Source: an uncultured Desulfobacteraceae bacterium | GTDB lineage: Bacteria > Desulfobacterota > Desulfobacteria > Desulfobacterales > Desulfobacteraceae | DNA: 38,763 nt | Direction: 5' to 3' | Assembly (NCBI GenBank): GCA_913041495.1 | Contig: CAJWHT010000033.1 | Coordinates: forward strand, 1 to 38,763 | Part shown: piece after piece, positions 1 through 10,554 of the stretch | Layout of the letters: each line of letters starts with the position of its first letter | Position numbering within the stretch: position 1 is the first letter of the stretch | Notes under the pieces: generated by a model | Told to the model about the DNA's origin: nothing | The model's input: only the letters and a program-made list of their open reading frames with translations | Databases searched by the model: none | Position numbers and translations under genes: made by a program

Positions 1-117
1 CACCAGGATTAAAAAGAACAGCGCCAAAGCAAAGTTAAATATCCGGTTTACCGCAAACGAAGTGGTATAGTACCCGGCTGCAGACCGTTTGACCGGCTGA
101 TTTGTGGGATTTGTCAT
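1..117 (-). CDS. N-terminus of a membrane protein, possibly an EPS sugar transferase (partial)
   Basis: Only the first 39 codons are inside the window; the gene continues past position 1. An ATG at 117-115 is preceded by a clear AAGGGAG ribosome binding site. The visible protein has a short polar, basic start followed by a hydrophobic stretch beginning about residue 28 (FNFALALFFLILV), which looks like a first membrane helix. The pattern of a basic residue, then R-I-F-N, then a hydrophobic helix resembles the start of undecaprenyl-phosphate sugar phosphotransferases (WcaJ/EpsL type). Its place as the last visible gene of an exopolysaccharide operon, 39 bp after the chain-length gene, fits that role. 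With so few residues it could equally be another polysaccharide membrane protein. Confidence 0.55.
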   Translation of the reverse strand, partial: MTNPTNQPVKRSAAGYYTTSFAVNRIFNFALALFFLILV

Positions 118-156
118 ACCAACGCTCCCTTCATTATTCGCATAAAGCAGCCCCGC

Positions 157-1524
157 TTACTCTGGAATCGAAAAAATATACACCATATCCGTATTGTTCT
201 CCACATCCTCCGGTGTTTTAAAGGTGTGATTAAAAAACTCAGCCGTGAAACCGGCGGCGATGCCGCAGATAATCCCCCCCAAAAGGCCGAAAAAAATCAC
301 TTTTTTCTTATCCGGAAACACCGGTGCACGCTTGGCCTCGGGCCGGGTGAGCAGACTTACGGTAAACAGGTTGTTATTCTTGTAATTATTGGATATCTTA
401 GCCTCCTCCAACCGCTTGGTGAAGGTGGTATAAGAATCCTCCAGAACCGCGATCTGCCGCGACAGCATCTTGGCCTGGGTAGAGGCCTCGTATAGCCCCA
501 TGTTTTCATTTCTCAACTGCTGAATACGCTCTTCAAGGAAGTTAATTTTCTGTCCGATGTTGTCAAGTTTCACCCGCTCCGCATCAATGTAGTTTTCAAC
601 CTCTTTTTTGAAGTCACCGAATGCGGCGGCAATCTGTTTGTTGTAGTTTTGTATCTTTTTGCTCTGGGGGTGAAAGGTCCTGGCGGCGATATTCCGCTGA
701 CGGACAATTTCCATCACCAAACCTGACATATCGTTGATCCTAGGATCGCCTAAGTAGCTGAAATACGTGGTGTCATTGGATGCAAGATCCTTTTCCATCA
801 GCGCCACCCTGTACTTCTGATCAAAATACTCCTGGTTTAATGCCAGCAACTGACGTTCAAGCTCGTTGACGTTGGTCATGTTGTTCCGGATCTTCATCAG
901 GGAGTCCGGTGTTTTGGATTCTTTTGTCAACTGCACCAGTTCTCGCTCTTTTTGTTCCAGTTCATCTGAAAATTTTTTCAACTGGTCCGCAAAAAAGGCC
1001 TCGGCTTCCCTGGGTTTAAAAATTTCGGACCTATATTCAAAATATTTGTTCACAACCGTTTCCAAAAGCAGCTTGGCATCGTCCGGATCATTCCAGTTCG
1101 CCTGGATGTTAACGGTATCGGTTCTGGGGTTGGTTGTGGGGAAAATACTGTTCATCACAGCCGATACCGCAGCCCGCCTGTCCTTTTCATTGGTGATCGG
1201 TCCGAACACAAGTCCTTTTTCGATGAGATGATCCACTGTGTTTTCAGCCACCACGTTGGTTCTGATGATTTCAATTTCCGAATAAATATCGTTTTCTCTC
1301 ATCTTGGATATATCCGTGGGAACGTTCTCAATGCTTTCCGGGCTTTTCAGTGACACACTGCCCTTGAGAATCACCGAACAGGTCGCCGCATAAATGGGCG
1401 GATACAACAAGGCAAACAGAAAAGAGCCGGCGATGATTGTCAGGGCAACGGAGAATATCGCCGTCTTTTGTACAAAGAAGATGGTGACAAAATTCCTCAG
1501 GTAATCATTGGTCTGTTTCATCAT
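157..1524 (-). CDS. Wzz/GumC-like polysaccharide chain-length determinant
   Basis: The 455-residue protein has the polysaccharide co-polymerase layout. A membrane helix lies near residues 19-47, followed by a long periplasmic region rich in charged, coiled-coil-forming sequence (about 170-370), and a second membrane helix near 405-432. There is no C-terminal P-loop domain, so the kinase partner is the separate protein encoded upstream. Such proteins sit in the inner membrane and control polymer length while contacting the outer-membrane export channel. Translation starts at ATG 1524 or at the adjacent ATG 1521, after a GGACGG site. The gap to the export lipoprotein gene is only 9 bp, which supports one operon. 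Family assignment is strong; the polymer is unknown. Confidence 0.85.
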   Translation of the reverse strand: MMKQTNDYLRNFVTIFFVQKTAIFSVALTIIAGSFLFALLYPPIYAATCSVILKGSVSLKSPESIENVPTDISKMRENDIYSEIEIIRTNVVAENTVDHLIEKGLVFGPITNEKDRRAAVSAVMNSIFPTTNPRTDTVNIQANWNDPDDAKLLLETVVNKYFEYRSEIFKPREAEAFFADQLKKFSDELEQKERELVQLTKESKTPDSLMKIRNNMTNVNELERQLLALNQEYFDQKYRVALMEKDLASNDTTYFSYLGDPRINDMSGLVMEIVRQRNIAARTFHPQSKKIQNYNKQIAAAFGDFKKEVENYIDAERVKLDNIGQKINFLEERIQQLRNENMGLYEASTQAKMLSRQIAVLEDSYTTFTKRLEEAKISNNYKNNNLFTVSLLTRPEAKRAPVFPDKKKVIFFGLLGGIICGIAAGFTAEFFNHTFKTPEDVENNTDMVYIFSIPE

Positions 1525-1533
1525 TTCCGTCCG

Positions 1534-2595
1534 TTAATTATTTAAATCATCCACCCATTGCATCGTGCCGCCGCTGATACCCCACCCGTTAAACAATGCT
1601 ATGTTCGCTATTTCCCTTGTGAGGTTCGCCAGCGTACTGATATGGGTCTTGGGGATATACACAATATCTTCCGGCTTCAGGAAGAAAAAGGCTTCACTGT
1701 CTGTCAGCGTCATGAGGTTTTTAAGATTCACCCGTCTTGCAATCAGCTTCTGCTCATGTTTGCGGAATAGAATTACGGTTTCCATTTTCGCGCTGTCAGT
1801 AAAACTGCCGGCCAGGGTAATGGCTTGAAGCAGATTGATGGGTTTTTTAATCTCATAGGTGCCCGGATTGTTCACCTCCCCGAGCATATAGATAATGGAA
1901 CCGGCCTGTTCATGCAGGAAAAGATCGGCCTGCATCCCGGGCAGGTAGCTGAAATAGCGTTCCTGAATCAGGCTGTTCACTTGGTCAATGGTCTTGTGAG
2001 CGACGTAATGGTCTCCGATCAAAGGGAAGGTGGCATATCCGTCGGGCCGCACATTGACGAGCTTACTCAAGCCTCTGGCAGCGGTTTTCAAATCATTTCT
2101 GATCTGTTCAATACGCACATCAATGTTGGTTACTTTTACCGTCACCTGTGGATCCAGCAATATATACTCGTATTCTTTTTCCAGTTTTTTTGTTGCCTGC
2201 TCCGGCGTAAGACCCAACAATCTGACCTCTCCAATATAGGGCAGAATAATTTCACCGGTGGGCATAATTTTCTGTTCGGAATTCAACTCCGGCAGATCGG
2301 GAAAGGTCACCTGAATTCTGTGGTAAAGATCAATCTTAAAGGTCTTTGCCTCCTGGGCTTTGATCTGAAAGACAACGTCAAGCACATCACCGGGCTGAAT
2401 CCGGTACTCTAAAAAGAGGTCCTGGTCAGAGGGATATATCCCCTGGTCAAAAGAGTAGGTGGTTCTTTCATAAGGTTTTTCAAAATCTTCCGGAAGATAT
2501 TTGGGAGCGCAGCCGGCAAACATGAGAATGGCCAGCAGGCCTATTCCCAGGGTTTGGATGCCCATCTTTCGGTTATGACTATTGAATCCTAACAT
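1534..2595 (-). CDS. Wza-like polysaccharide export lipoprotein
   Basis: The 353-residue precursor begins with a lipoprotein signal peptide ending in the lipobox FAGC, with the lipidated cysteine at residue 29. A polysaccharide export (Poly_export/PES) domain follows from about residue 60, starting with YRIQPGDVLDV. Two SLBB-like segments follow, near residues 180-215 and 235-270; the second contains the signature LGEVNNPGTYEI. Proteins of this family form the outer-membrane channel for capsular or exopolysaccharide export. The start at ATG 2595 follows an AAGGGG site. The gene lies between the kinase-like and chain-length genes with gaps of 8 and 9 bp, so it is almost certainly co-transcribed with them. 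The C-terminal part (after about 310) shows no obvious membrane helix apart from a short hydrophobic patch. Confidence 0.9.
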   Translation of the reverse strand: MLGFNSHNRKMGIQTLGIGLLAILMFAGCAPKYLPEDFEKPYERTTYSFDQGIYPSDQDLFLEYRIQPGDVLDVVFQIKAQEAKTFKIDLYHRIQVTFPDLPELNSEQKIMPTGEIILPYIGEVRLLGLTPEQATKKLEKEYEYILLDPQVTVKVTNIDVRIEQIRNDLKTAARGLSKLVNVRPDGYATFPLIGDHYVAHKTIDQVNSLIQERYFSYLPGMQADLFLHEQAGSIIYMLGEVNNPGTYEIKKPINLLQAITLAGSFTDSAKMETVILFRKHEQKLIARRVNLKNLMTLTDSEAFFFLKPEDIVYIPKTHISTLANLTREIANIALFNGWGISGGTMQWVDDLNN

Positions 2596-2603
2596 ATCAC
2601 CCC

Positions 2604-3584
2604 TTAAGAAATAAATTTGTAAACATATCTGGGAATATAATACTTACGGCGGTTGAACACCACGCCGATGGCAGTGGGGCCGCCGCTTTTTTTTATCTTG
2701 TCGCCGGCGATCTGCAGCAATTCCCACCGTGTTTTTTCACATTCGATCACCAGCAGTGCCGCGGAATAGTGAACAACATCTCTCAATGTCAGCGAAGATG
2801 TCATCACGGAACCGCCGTCACAGACCACATGATCAAAGTATTGTGATAACTGCCCCAAAAGGGCGCCTACACTTTTCTGCTGGATGCCGGCCAGCTGCTT
2901 GTCACCAATGGTCATAATGCTAAGCCCTTTATGGAGGGTTGGCAAAATGGCCTCCTCAAGCTTTGCCCTGCCCTGACAGACATCGTAAAACCCCGGTCCT
3001 TCGCTGACGCCGAAAAGGCTGTGGACCTGGGGGTTTTGGTGGTTTCCATCAATGAGAAGCACATTTTTCCCAGAATAAAACGAAAGGGCATAAGCCGTGC
3101 TGACGGCAGCTATAGTTTTACCGGCCTTGTCAGTGCAACTGGAGACATAAATGGTATTGCCGGCCTTCTCCTCCAAAGCCAGGATATTGGCCTCCACGAT
3201 CATCAATTCCCTGAAATTTGATTCAAGCTGTTTGACGGACGTCTGGGAAAGAAAAGGTAACTCACCTTCATCAAAGCGCTTGATATTGGTTTCCCAGACA
3301 AACCGGTCCGTGGAAAACGCCGGCCCAGATTCTGACACACCAGATTCTGACACAGTGGTATCGGACCGGGATTCGTCTTTCGTTTCGGAAGCAATAGCAG
3401 CAGGCTCTTCACCACGGGGGACGGCAGGTTCGGCATCGGGAACCGGCTCTTCTTTGGCTTTTGCAGCATTCAGAAAGCTGTCCCGGAAATTCTGTCCGGC
3501 CTGGTCCTGAGACGGCGCATCCAGCCCTTTCTGCCCTTTGAGGAACTGTTTCAAATAGTATGACTGTGAAGATTCATGCCCCAT
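2604..3584 (-). CDS. BY-kinase/MinD-like P-loop protein with degenerate motifs
   Basis: The 326-residue protein has a disordered, Glu/Pro/Ser-rich N-terminus (1-110) and a CpsD/CapB-type P-loop domain (about 140-310). The Walker A region ends in DKAGKT (around 153), acceptable for bacterial tyrosine kinases. The Walker A' motif reads LIDGNHQNP (around 176), where active family members usually have D-x-D-x-R. Walker B reads VVCDGGS rather than the usual IDTPP-like sequence. The C-terminus is tyrosine-rich (KYYIPRYVYKF), as expected for autophosphorylation. It should act with the Wzz-like membrane protein in polysaccharide assembly. The altered A' and B motifs make kinase activity uncertain. 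An eight-residue approximate duplication, SESGVSES, occurs in the linker. It is the third gene of the operon. Confidence 0.75.
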   Translation of the reverse strand: MGHESSQSYYLKQFLKGQKGLDAPSQDQAGQNFRDSFLNAAKAKEEPVPDAEPAVPRGEEPAAIASETKDESRSDTTVSESGVSESGPAFSTDRFVWETNIKRFDEGELPFLSQTSVKQLESNFRELMIVEANILALEEKAGNTIYVSSCTDKAGKTIAAVSTAYALSFYSGKNVLLIDGNHQNPQVHSLFGVSEGPGFYDVCQGRAKLEEAILPTLHKGLSIMTIGDKQLAGIQQKSVGALLGQLSQYFDHVVCDGGSVMTSSLTLRDVVHYSAALLVIECEKTRWELLQIAGDKIKKSGGPTAIGVVFNRRKYYIPRYVYKFIS

Positions 3585-3592
3585 AGAGTTCT

Positions 3593-5068
3593 CTATCCGT
3601 TTGCATTGGTATTGTACGTATCAACAGGTTTAAAGATTACCGGCGCCACGCCCGGCAACGGTTCCGCACCGTTTCCGGCGGGGGTGGCCCTGGCATCCAT
3701 AATCGGGGGGATTTGCAGAGTATTATCTCTTTTATACTCACGTCTGACAACCGGTTTTGTAACAAGCACATCCCCTGAAGGCTCACCCGCCCGGGGTACC
3801 GCCCTCATGATCACGGCACTTTGGGACGTGCCTTCCATGGCTCCCACAGGCAAGGGTCTGCCGCTGAAAAGGAAGAGCAGCAGAAGAATGATGACCACGA
3901 CAAGCAGACCGATCATTGCTGTTTTTCCGTCGATCAACGGGGATTTTTTCAGTTTTGCGGGTTTCTTTGTTTTCCGGGATTTATCCTTCTCATCTCCTGC
4001 ACCGTTCTTGAACAGCTCTTCTGCGCGCATTCTGGGTTTCGCCTCTTTGGGCCCAGGTTCAACGTCCTGCGCTTCAGCCTCGGCAGCCCCGTTTGCCGCG
4101 GAAGATACCGGAGCCGGCGGCACAGGGGCCGACACCACCCGTCTTGATGGTTGCAGGGAATCAATCCTGGTGGGTTCAGCCGCGGGCTCTACAACGGGTG
4201 GGGATGCGGATGGCGGCACGGTTACGGCAGTCGTGTCTGTCACCGGGGCGGGTTCGGTAATGATACCGGCATCCACAAGCGCGGCCGATACGATAGTATC
4301 ATCAATGAAGTTGGCTCGTCTCTTATAGGCAATCAGCAGGCTGGAATCACAAATTTTATTAATGAGCCGCGGCAACCCGTTACTGGCGGAGGTAATCAAC
4401 TCGATAGCCGGTTCGTTGAACACGGGGCTTCCCGAGGCACCGGAAGCAATCAGGCGAAAATAGATATACTCTGTTACCTCTGCGACCCCGAGCGGTTGCA
4501 GAGGTACGCGTTTTATGCGCTGGCGGAATGAAATCAGATTTCGTTCGTCAAGTTTTTTTAAAAATCCCGTATGCCCGAACATAAACAGGCGCAAAGGAAA
4601 ATACCCGTAGTTGTTATAGGTGATCAGACGGGTCAGACCGGCCACAAAATCATGGTCAAACTCCTGAATATCATCAATGACAATATAGATGTACCGGTTC
4701 TTTTCAGGGGGATCGTTTTCAAAGTACTCGTATATAAAGCGCTGGGTTTCTTCAAGGTTTCCGGCATCCACGGGAAGTCCGAGTTTCCGGGCGATTTTTT
4801 CAAGAAGCATGGAAAAAGAATATCCCGGGCTGGGGATATAGACCATGGGGGTGACGTTGTTCTTTTCCATGAACTGGATAAGCTTCAGACAGAGAAGCGT
4901 CTTTCCGGTGCCGTACTCGCCCGCGGTCATGACCACGGGCTCCTTGCGCTTAAGGCAGTAGACCAGATTCTTCCAGGCGTTTTCATGCCCCCGGGACTTA
5001 AAAAAAAGCCGGGGAGACGGAAACGGTGCGAATGGCTCGCTCTGCATTAAAAAGTATTCTTTATACAT
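3593..5068 (-). CDS. ExeA-like/XrtA-associated AAA ATPase with single membrane helix
   Basis: The N-terminal half matches the ExeA-like AAA ATPase family often found in exosortase/PEP-CTERM polysaccharide loci. The sequence opens with MYKEYF and S-E-P-F, has Walker A GEYGTGKT at about 49-56 and Walker B YIVIDDI near 129. A long Pro/Ala/Glu-rich linker runs from about 270 to 375. A single very hydrophobic helix follows near 380-402, and then an external tail of about 90 residues. This suggests a cytoplasmic ATPase anchored to the inner membrane with a periplasmic tail. A GTG at 5071 is possible, but ATG 5068 follows a GGGG site better. The 8-bp gap to the kinase-like gene indicates co-transcription. 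No exosortase gene is in the window, so it must lie outside or be absent. Confidence 0.8.
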   Translation of the reverse strand: MYKEYFLMQSEPFAPFPSPRLFFKSRGHENAWKNLVYCLKRKEPVVMTAGEYGTGKTLLCLKLIQFMEKNNVTPMVYIPSPGYSFSMLLEKIARKLGLPVDAGNLEETQRFIYEYFENDPPEKNRYIYIVIDDIQEFDHDFVAGLTRLITYNNYGYFPLRLFMFGHTGFLKKLDERNLISFRQRIKRVPLQPLGVAEVTEYIYFRLIASGASGSPVFNEPAIELITSASNGLPRLINKICDSSLLIAYKRRANFIDDTIVSAALVDAGIITEPAPVTDTTAVTVPPSASPPVVEPAAEPTRIDSLQPSRRVVSAPVPPAPVSSAANGAAEAEAQDVEPGPKEAKPRMRAEELFKNGAGDEKDKSRKTKKPAKLKKSPLIDGKTAMIGLLVVVIILLLLFLFSGRPLPVGAMEGTSQSAVIMRAVPRAGEPSGDVLVTKPVVRREYKRDNTLQIPPIMDARATPAGNGAEPLPGVAPVIFKPVDTYNTNANG

Positions 5069-5100
5069 CACTTACCCCAAGGTTTCGATTGGCGGTCATC

Positions 5101-5343
5101 TCAAAGGTCGTCATTGGGAAACACCCGGGTGTATTCGATCTTTTCTTCATCACCGGATATCGCAAGATTCAGACCTTTTACGATTTTACTTTTGGTTACC
5201 TGGGTCGGGTTTGTCAGCATCCGCTCCGTCTGACTTATGACCTTGGTACTCACATCGGCCAGCCGAGATAACGCAGTGATCGTAAGCCCGAGTTCTATCC
5301 TGATTTTTTTTAAGTCATTTTCCTTGACATCAAGATTATCCAT
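5101..5343 (-). CDS. XRE-family helix-turn-helix regulator
   Basis: An 80-residue protein with an XRE/Cro-type HTH over about residues 8-60: IRIELGLTITALSRLADV, then a recognition-helix-like segment and LTNPTQVTKSKIVKGLNLA. A longer reading from GTG 5382 is possible, but ATG 5343 has a GGGGAG site at good spacing and gives a normal family start. The C-terminal 20 residues are acidic with no recognised domain. It is the first gene of the exopolysaccharide operon, 32 bp before the ATPase gene, so it is a natural candidate to control the operon, perhaps acting at the repeats around 5640-5712. That target is inference only. Confidence 0.75.
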   Translation of the reverse strand: MDNLDVKENDLKKIRIELGLTITALSRLADVSTKVISQTERMLTNPTQVTKSKIVKGLNLAISGDEEKIEYTRVFPNDDL

Positions 5344-5439
5344 ATAGCGAAACACTCCCCCCCCTACCTCGGCCCTTGTCACTGAACCGATCTAAAAAAA
5401 ACATAATTAAAGAAGACCATAATCCAGATACGCTTGAAA

Positions 5440-5501
5440 CCGGACAGGTGACTGCCCGGGACTGCAAATGACCTGCCCGAAAACCCCACATGCACGGGGT
5501 T
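5440..5501 (-). promoter_or_regulatory. Structured 5' leader of the EPS operon (two hairpins)
   Basis: Between the putative promoter and the XRE gene the transcript would have a leader of about 250 nt. Two strong hairpins are visible. One has a 6-bp stem (AACCCC/GGGGTT, 5482-5487 with 5496-5501). The other has an 8-bp stem (5440-5447 with 5452-5459) and a 4-nt loop. The second contains a G-U pair that forms only in RNA from the minus strand; DNA or plus-strand RNA would have an A-C mismatch there. No U-run follows, so these are not simple terminators. I could not match the leader to c-di-GMP, cobalamin, TPP or SAM riboswitch consensus motifs. The rest of 5344-5842 holds the promoter and operator repeats listed separately. 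Confidence 0.45.
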
Positions 5502-5606
5502 GCCGTGTGTGCGAATTCCTCCGGGCCTATGCCTGCCATATGTTTGAGCAACACAAACTCCCCCTGGAAAAAGGTTATACAATCTGTATTTTATCTTACA
5601 ATCCGT

Positions 5607-5635
5607 AATTAATCCATAAAATATCAGCATGTCAA
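5607..5635 (-). promoter_or_regulatory. Putative sigma-70 promoter of the EPS operon
   Basis: On the minus strand a perfect TTGACA (5635-5630) is separated by 17 bp from TTAATT (5612-5607). The -35 is consensus and the -10 is weak. It lies about 265 bp before the XRE start codon and is the only convincing promoter I found in the 499-bp gap, implying a long leader. Confidence 0.5.
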
Positions 5636-5639
5636 GTAC

Positions 5640-5706
5640 TTTATCGTAAAAGTCGCAAAATACACTGATTTATCGTATAACTTCCGGAAAGTTCCGGAAA
5701 TTTCCG
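5640..5706. promoter_or_regulatory. Operator-like repeats upstream of the EPS promoter
   Basis: Two copies of TTTATCGTA (5640-5648 and 5669-5677) lie just upstream of the -35 box. Next comes a tandem array in which TTCCG recurs every 10 bp (5682, 5692, 5702). The first two repeats are the complete palindrome TTCCGGAA; the third is a half site. A 10-bp period puts the sites on one face of the helix, as expected for cooperative binding of a dimeric regulator. The binding protein is unknown; the XRE protein of the operon is one candidate. Confidence 0.45.
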
Positions 5707-5842
5707 ATTTTGTAATGGAATAACTTGACCATACCAGGGGAAACTCGATAATAAAGAGCCAAAGAAGCCCCCACCCTCATCAAAGAGCTAAAATTTGATC
5801 AGTAATGTTTGGATGTGTAACTGAGGTTAAAAATAAAGGGGA

Positions 5843-6460
5843 TTATAGATTTAGATAAGTATGAATGCATTGACCGAGTCGATCAAGCGCGCCCGCAGCA
5901 TAAAAGTGGTCGCACCCTGCCAACACGCGCAAATCAGGGTTGGCATCACTTAATTCTATCATGTGGCGGATCTGGTCTGCCGGTGCGATATCGTCGTACT
6001 CACCGGTCACAATCAAACCGGTTCGGGATAGATCCTGCACATCGTCAAAAGCAAGAAAATTCACCGGTGGAGACACCATGATATGCCCGTCAACTGAGGC
6101 TCCGGCATCCACGGCATGGGCATTAACCCAGGCACCGAATGAGTACCCGGCCAAAAAAAGCGCAGTGATGTTGCGCCCCCTGAAATAATCAAGGGCAGCG
6201 TGAACATCATCCTGTTCACCTGCCCCGTCATCAAAATTTCCGGTGCCTTCCCCTGTTCCCCGGAAGTTAAACCGCAGGGTTGAAAAGCCATTTTTATAAA
6301 AGGTATCCGCAATCTGCCGGACCACCTGATTATCCATGTTGCCGCCATAGAGCGGATGGGGGTGGGTGACCACCACCCCCTTTGTGCTGCCGGCAACCAT
6401 GCGCTCCCGCCCTTCAAGCACAACGTCTTTGCCGGCGATGCGAACAGGCGTTTCCCCCAT
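5843..6460 (-). CDS. Alpha/beta hydrolase (COG2945-like)
   Basis: A 205-residue alpha/beta hydrolase. The segment THPHPLYGGNMDN near residues 33-45 is typical of the small COG2945-type family. The nucleophile elbow is GYSFGA near 107, a likely acid occurs in GEYDDIAP near 155, and the catalytic His is in GCDHFY near 184. It has no signal peptide, so it should be cytoplasmic. The substrate cannot be read from sequence; related proteins are annotated as esterases or peptidase-like hydrolases. It lies 16 bp after pyrG and is the last gene of the eno operon. The ribosome binding site is weak, so it may depend on translation from pyrG. No clear terminator follows in 5713-5842. Confidence 0.8.
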   Translation of the reverse strand: MGETPVRIAGKDVVLEGRERMVAGSTKGVVVTHPHPLYGGNMDNQVVRQIADTFYKNGFSTLRFNFRGTGEGTGNFDDGAGEQDDVHAALDYFRGRNITALFLAGYSFGAWVNAHAVDAGASVDGHIMVSPPVNFLAFDDVQDLSRTGLIVTGEYDDIAPADQIRHMIELSDANPDLRVLAGCDHFYAAGALDRLGQCIHTYLNL

Positions 6461-6476
6461 GGTGCGGCCTTTGAAC

Positions 6477-8126
<1,650 letters not shown>

Positions 8127-8133
8127 TCATTTT

Positions 8134-8982
8134 TTATTGGTCAAACAATTTACTAAAATCATCAATTTCTTTATCCAGACCGTCGATCTGTTCACGCGCC
8201 TCGTCCTCACCCGCCATCCCGTTTTGGACAGGATAGGCTGCAAGCACCCCATCCACGTCAAACCGGTCAGCGGAAAACCCAGGTTTCAGTTCAAACCGGC
8301 TGACACGGATATCCGCAAAGGGCTGTCCATCCACCTGAATTGACGTTTCCATGGGATACCAGGTCCGGGATACCCGGTGCCAATTATGATACCGAACATC
8401 CACGGTCCGCCCCGATCTGGTGACTTTATACCGGACAGGAAAAAGTGTATCTTTATCCACCCAGAACCCGGATTCCGGATCACTGCCGCCTGCGGGCTTG
8501 CCCACAAAAAAGCAGACACCGCCGTCAAGGCGCTGAAAGGTGACTTTTTGGGTATCAATGCCCACGGCATCCAGATGCGCCGCCATCATGGCATAATCCC
8601 GGAGCAGCATGGGGTCCGTATAAAAATCTGCAATGGGCCGGACGGTTGCCGTGACCCTGCCGTTTTCCACCCGGACAAACCGGTTGCCGGACTGCACGGT
8701 GAAGGCGGTGCCGTTCTTTGAAGATATCTCTGACCTCAGAGCAGACGGGAATGCGAAACTCAACCGCTCCGATACCGCATCCGCCATGTCCTCACCCGTA
8801 CCCTCACCGTCGACCTTCGCGATCTGACGGGTCTGGTATACCACCATCCCCGTCGGGGTTTTAATCTTCTGAATCACCAAATGCAAAAGGTGAGGCGTTT
8901 GCGGGACAAAGGCCTCACCCCTGGAGCCCAGGCTCAGGACAAACAGTACTACCAGAAAAGAAATAATCGCTTTTTTCTGCAT
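8134..8982 (-). CDS. Secreted protein with LolA-like fold pattern, function unknown
   Basis: The 282-residue precursor has a Sec signal peptide (basic MQKK start, hydrophobic core 5-19, likely cleavage after SRGEA at about 24). The mature part alternates strands and contains W-V-D-K-D-T-L-F-P-V-R, RYHNWHRVSRTWYP and a closing F-x-x-D-R-F-D-V. That arrangement resembles LolA/LolB-like or DUF3108-like periplasmic proteins that bind lipid or lipoprotein. The last 35 residues are acidic and probably flexible. It may act in the periplasm or at the outer membrane. It sits between eno and pyrG with gaps of 14 and 19 bp, so it is co-transcribed with them. The family assignment is an impression from fold pattern only; I do not recognise a named protein. 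Confidence 0.7.
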   Translation of the reverse strand: MQKKAIISFLVVLFVLSLGSRGEAFVPQTPHLLHLVIQKIKTPTGMVVYQTRQIAKVDGEGTGEDMADAVSERLSFAFPSALRSEISSKNGTAFTVQSGNRFVRVENGRVTATVRPIADFYTDPMLLRDYAMMAAHLDAVGIDTQKVTFQRLDGGVCFFVGKPAGGSDPESGFWVDKDTLFPVRYKVTRSGRTVDVRYHNWHRVSRTWYPMETSIQVDGQPFADIRVSRFELKPGFSADRFDVDGVLAAYPVQNGMAGEDEAREQIDGLDKEIDDFSKLFDQ

Positions 8983-8996
8983 GAAACCCTTTGGGT

Positions 8997-10277
<1,281 letters not shown>

Positions 10278-10331
10278 CTACCTTTCATATATAGTGATTT
10301 TTAAATTCCGTATGATTCTTAAATCCGTCTT

Positions 10332-10360
10332 TTAATATCAATTTGCGTTCCCACATTCAA
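10332..10360 (-). promoter_or_regulatory. Putative promoter of the eno operon
   Basis: On the minus strand TTGAAT (10360-10355) is followed after exactly 17 bp by TATTAA (10337-10332), 63 bp before the eno start codon. It is a reasonable sigma-70 match; no competing minus-strand candidate stands out in this 286-bp gap. Confidence 0.5.
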
Positions 10361-10423
10361 GGTTTTATTTCCCTGCCGGCACCACCTGTTTGATATGCTT
10401 TTCTTATTTGCACAGCGCAAGTC

Positions 10424-10450
10424 TTGACAAAAAAAAATGACTCTTATAAG
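10424..10450 (+). promoter_or_regulatory. Putative adk promoter
   Basis: A consensus TTGACA (10424-10429) lies 15 bp before TATAAG (10445-10450). The spacing is shorter than the usual 17 bp and the spacer contains a run of nine A. It is about 105 bp upstream of the adk start and is the best plus-strand candidate in the divergent gap. Confidence 0.45.
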
Positions 10451-10554
10451 TAGAGGGGACGCTCATAAGTATAAGTGATATTTTCCTTAAATAGAAATGA
10501 TGTTCCGTACCAGAACACGTATATAAAGACACACAACAACATTAAGGAGTAAAG

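Noticed and set aside
5401-5600. Known riboswitch (c-di-GMP, cobalamin, TPP or SAM) in the EPS leader
   Set aside because: I compared the conserved short motifs of these families and none matched. A covariance search would be needed to exclude them fully.
5379-5630. Minus-strand open frame in the EPS leader
   Set aside because: It lies in the leader with two hairpins, lacks a ribosome binding site, and its composition is not protein-like.
5725-5751. Plus-strand promoter-like TTGACC with a downstream TAATAA
   Set aside because: It would transcribe away from any plus-strand gene and into antisense of the hydrolase gene; spacing is 18 bp and only the -35 is good.
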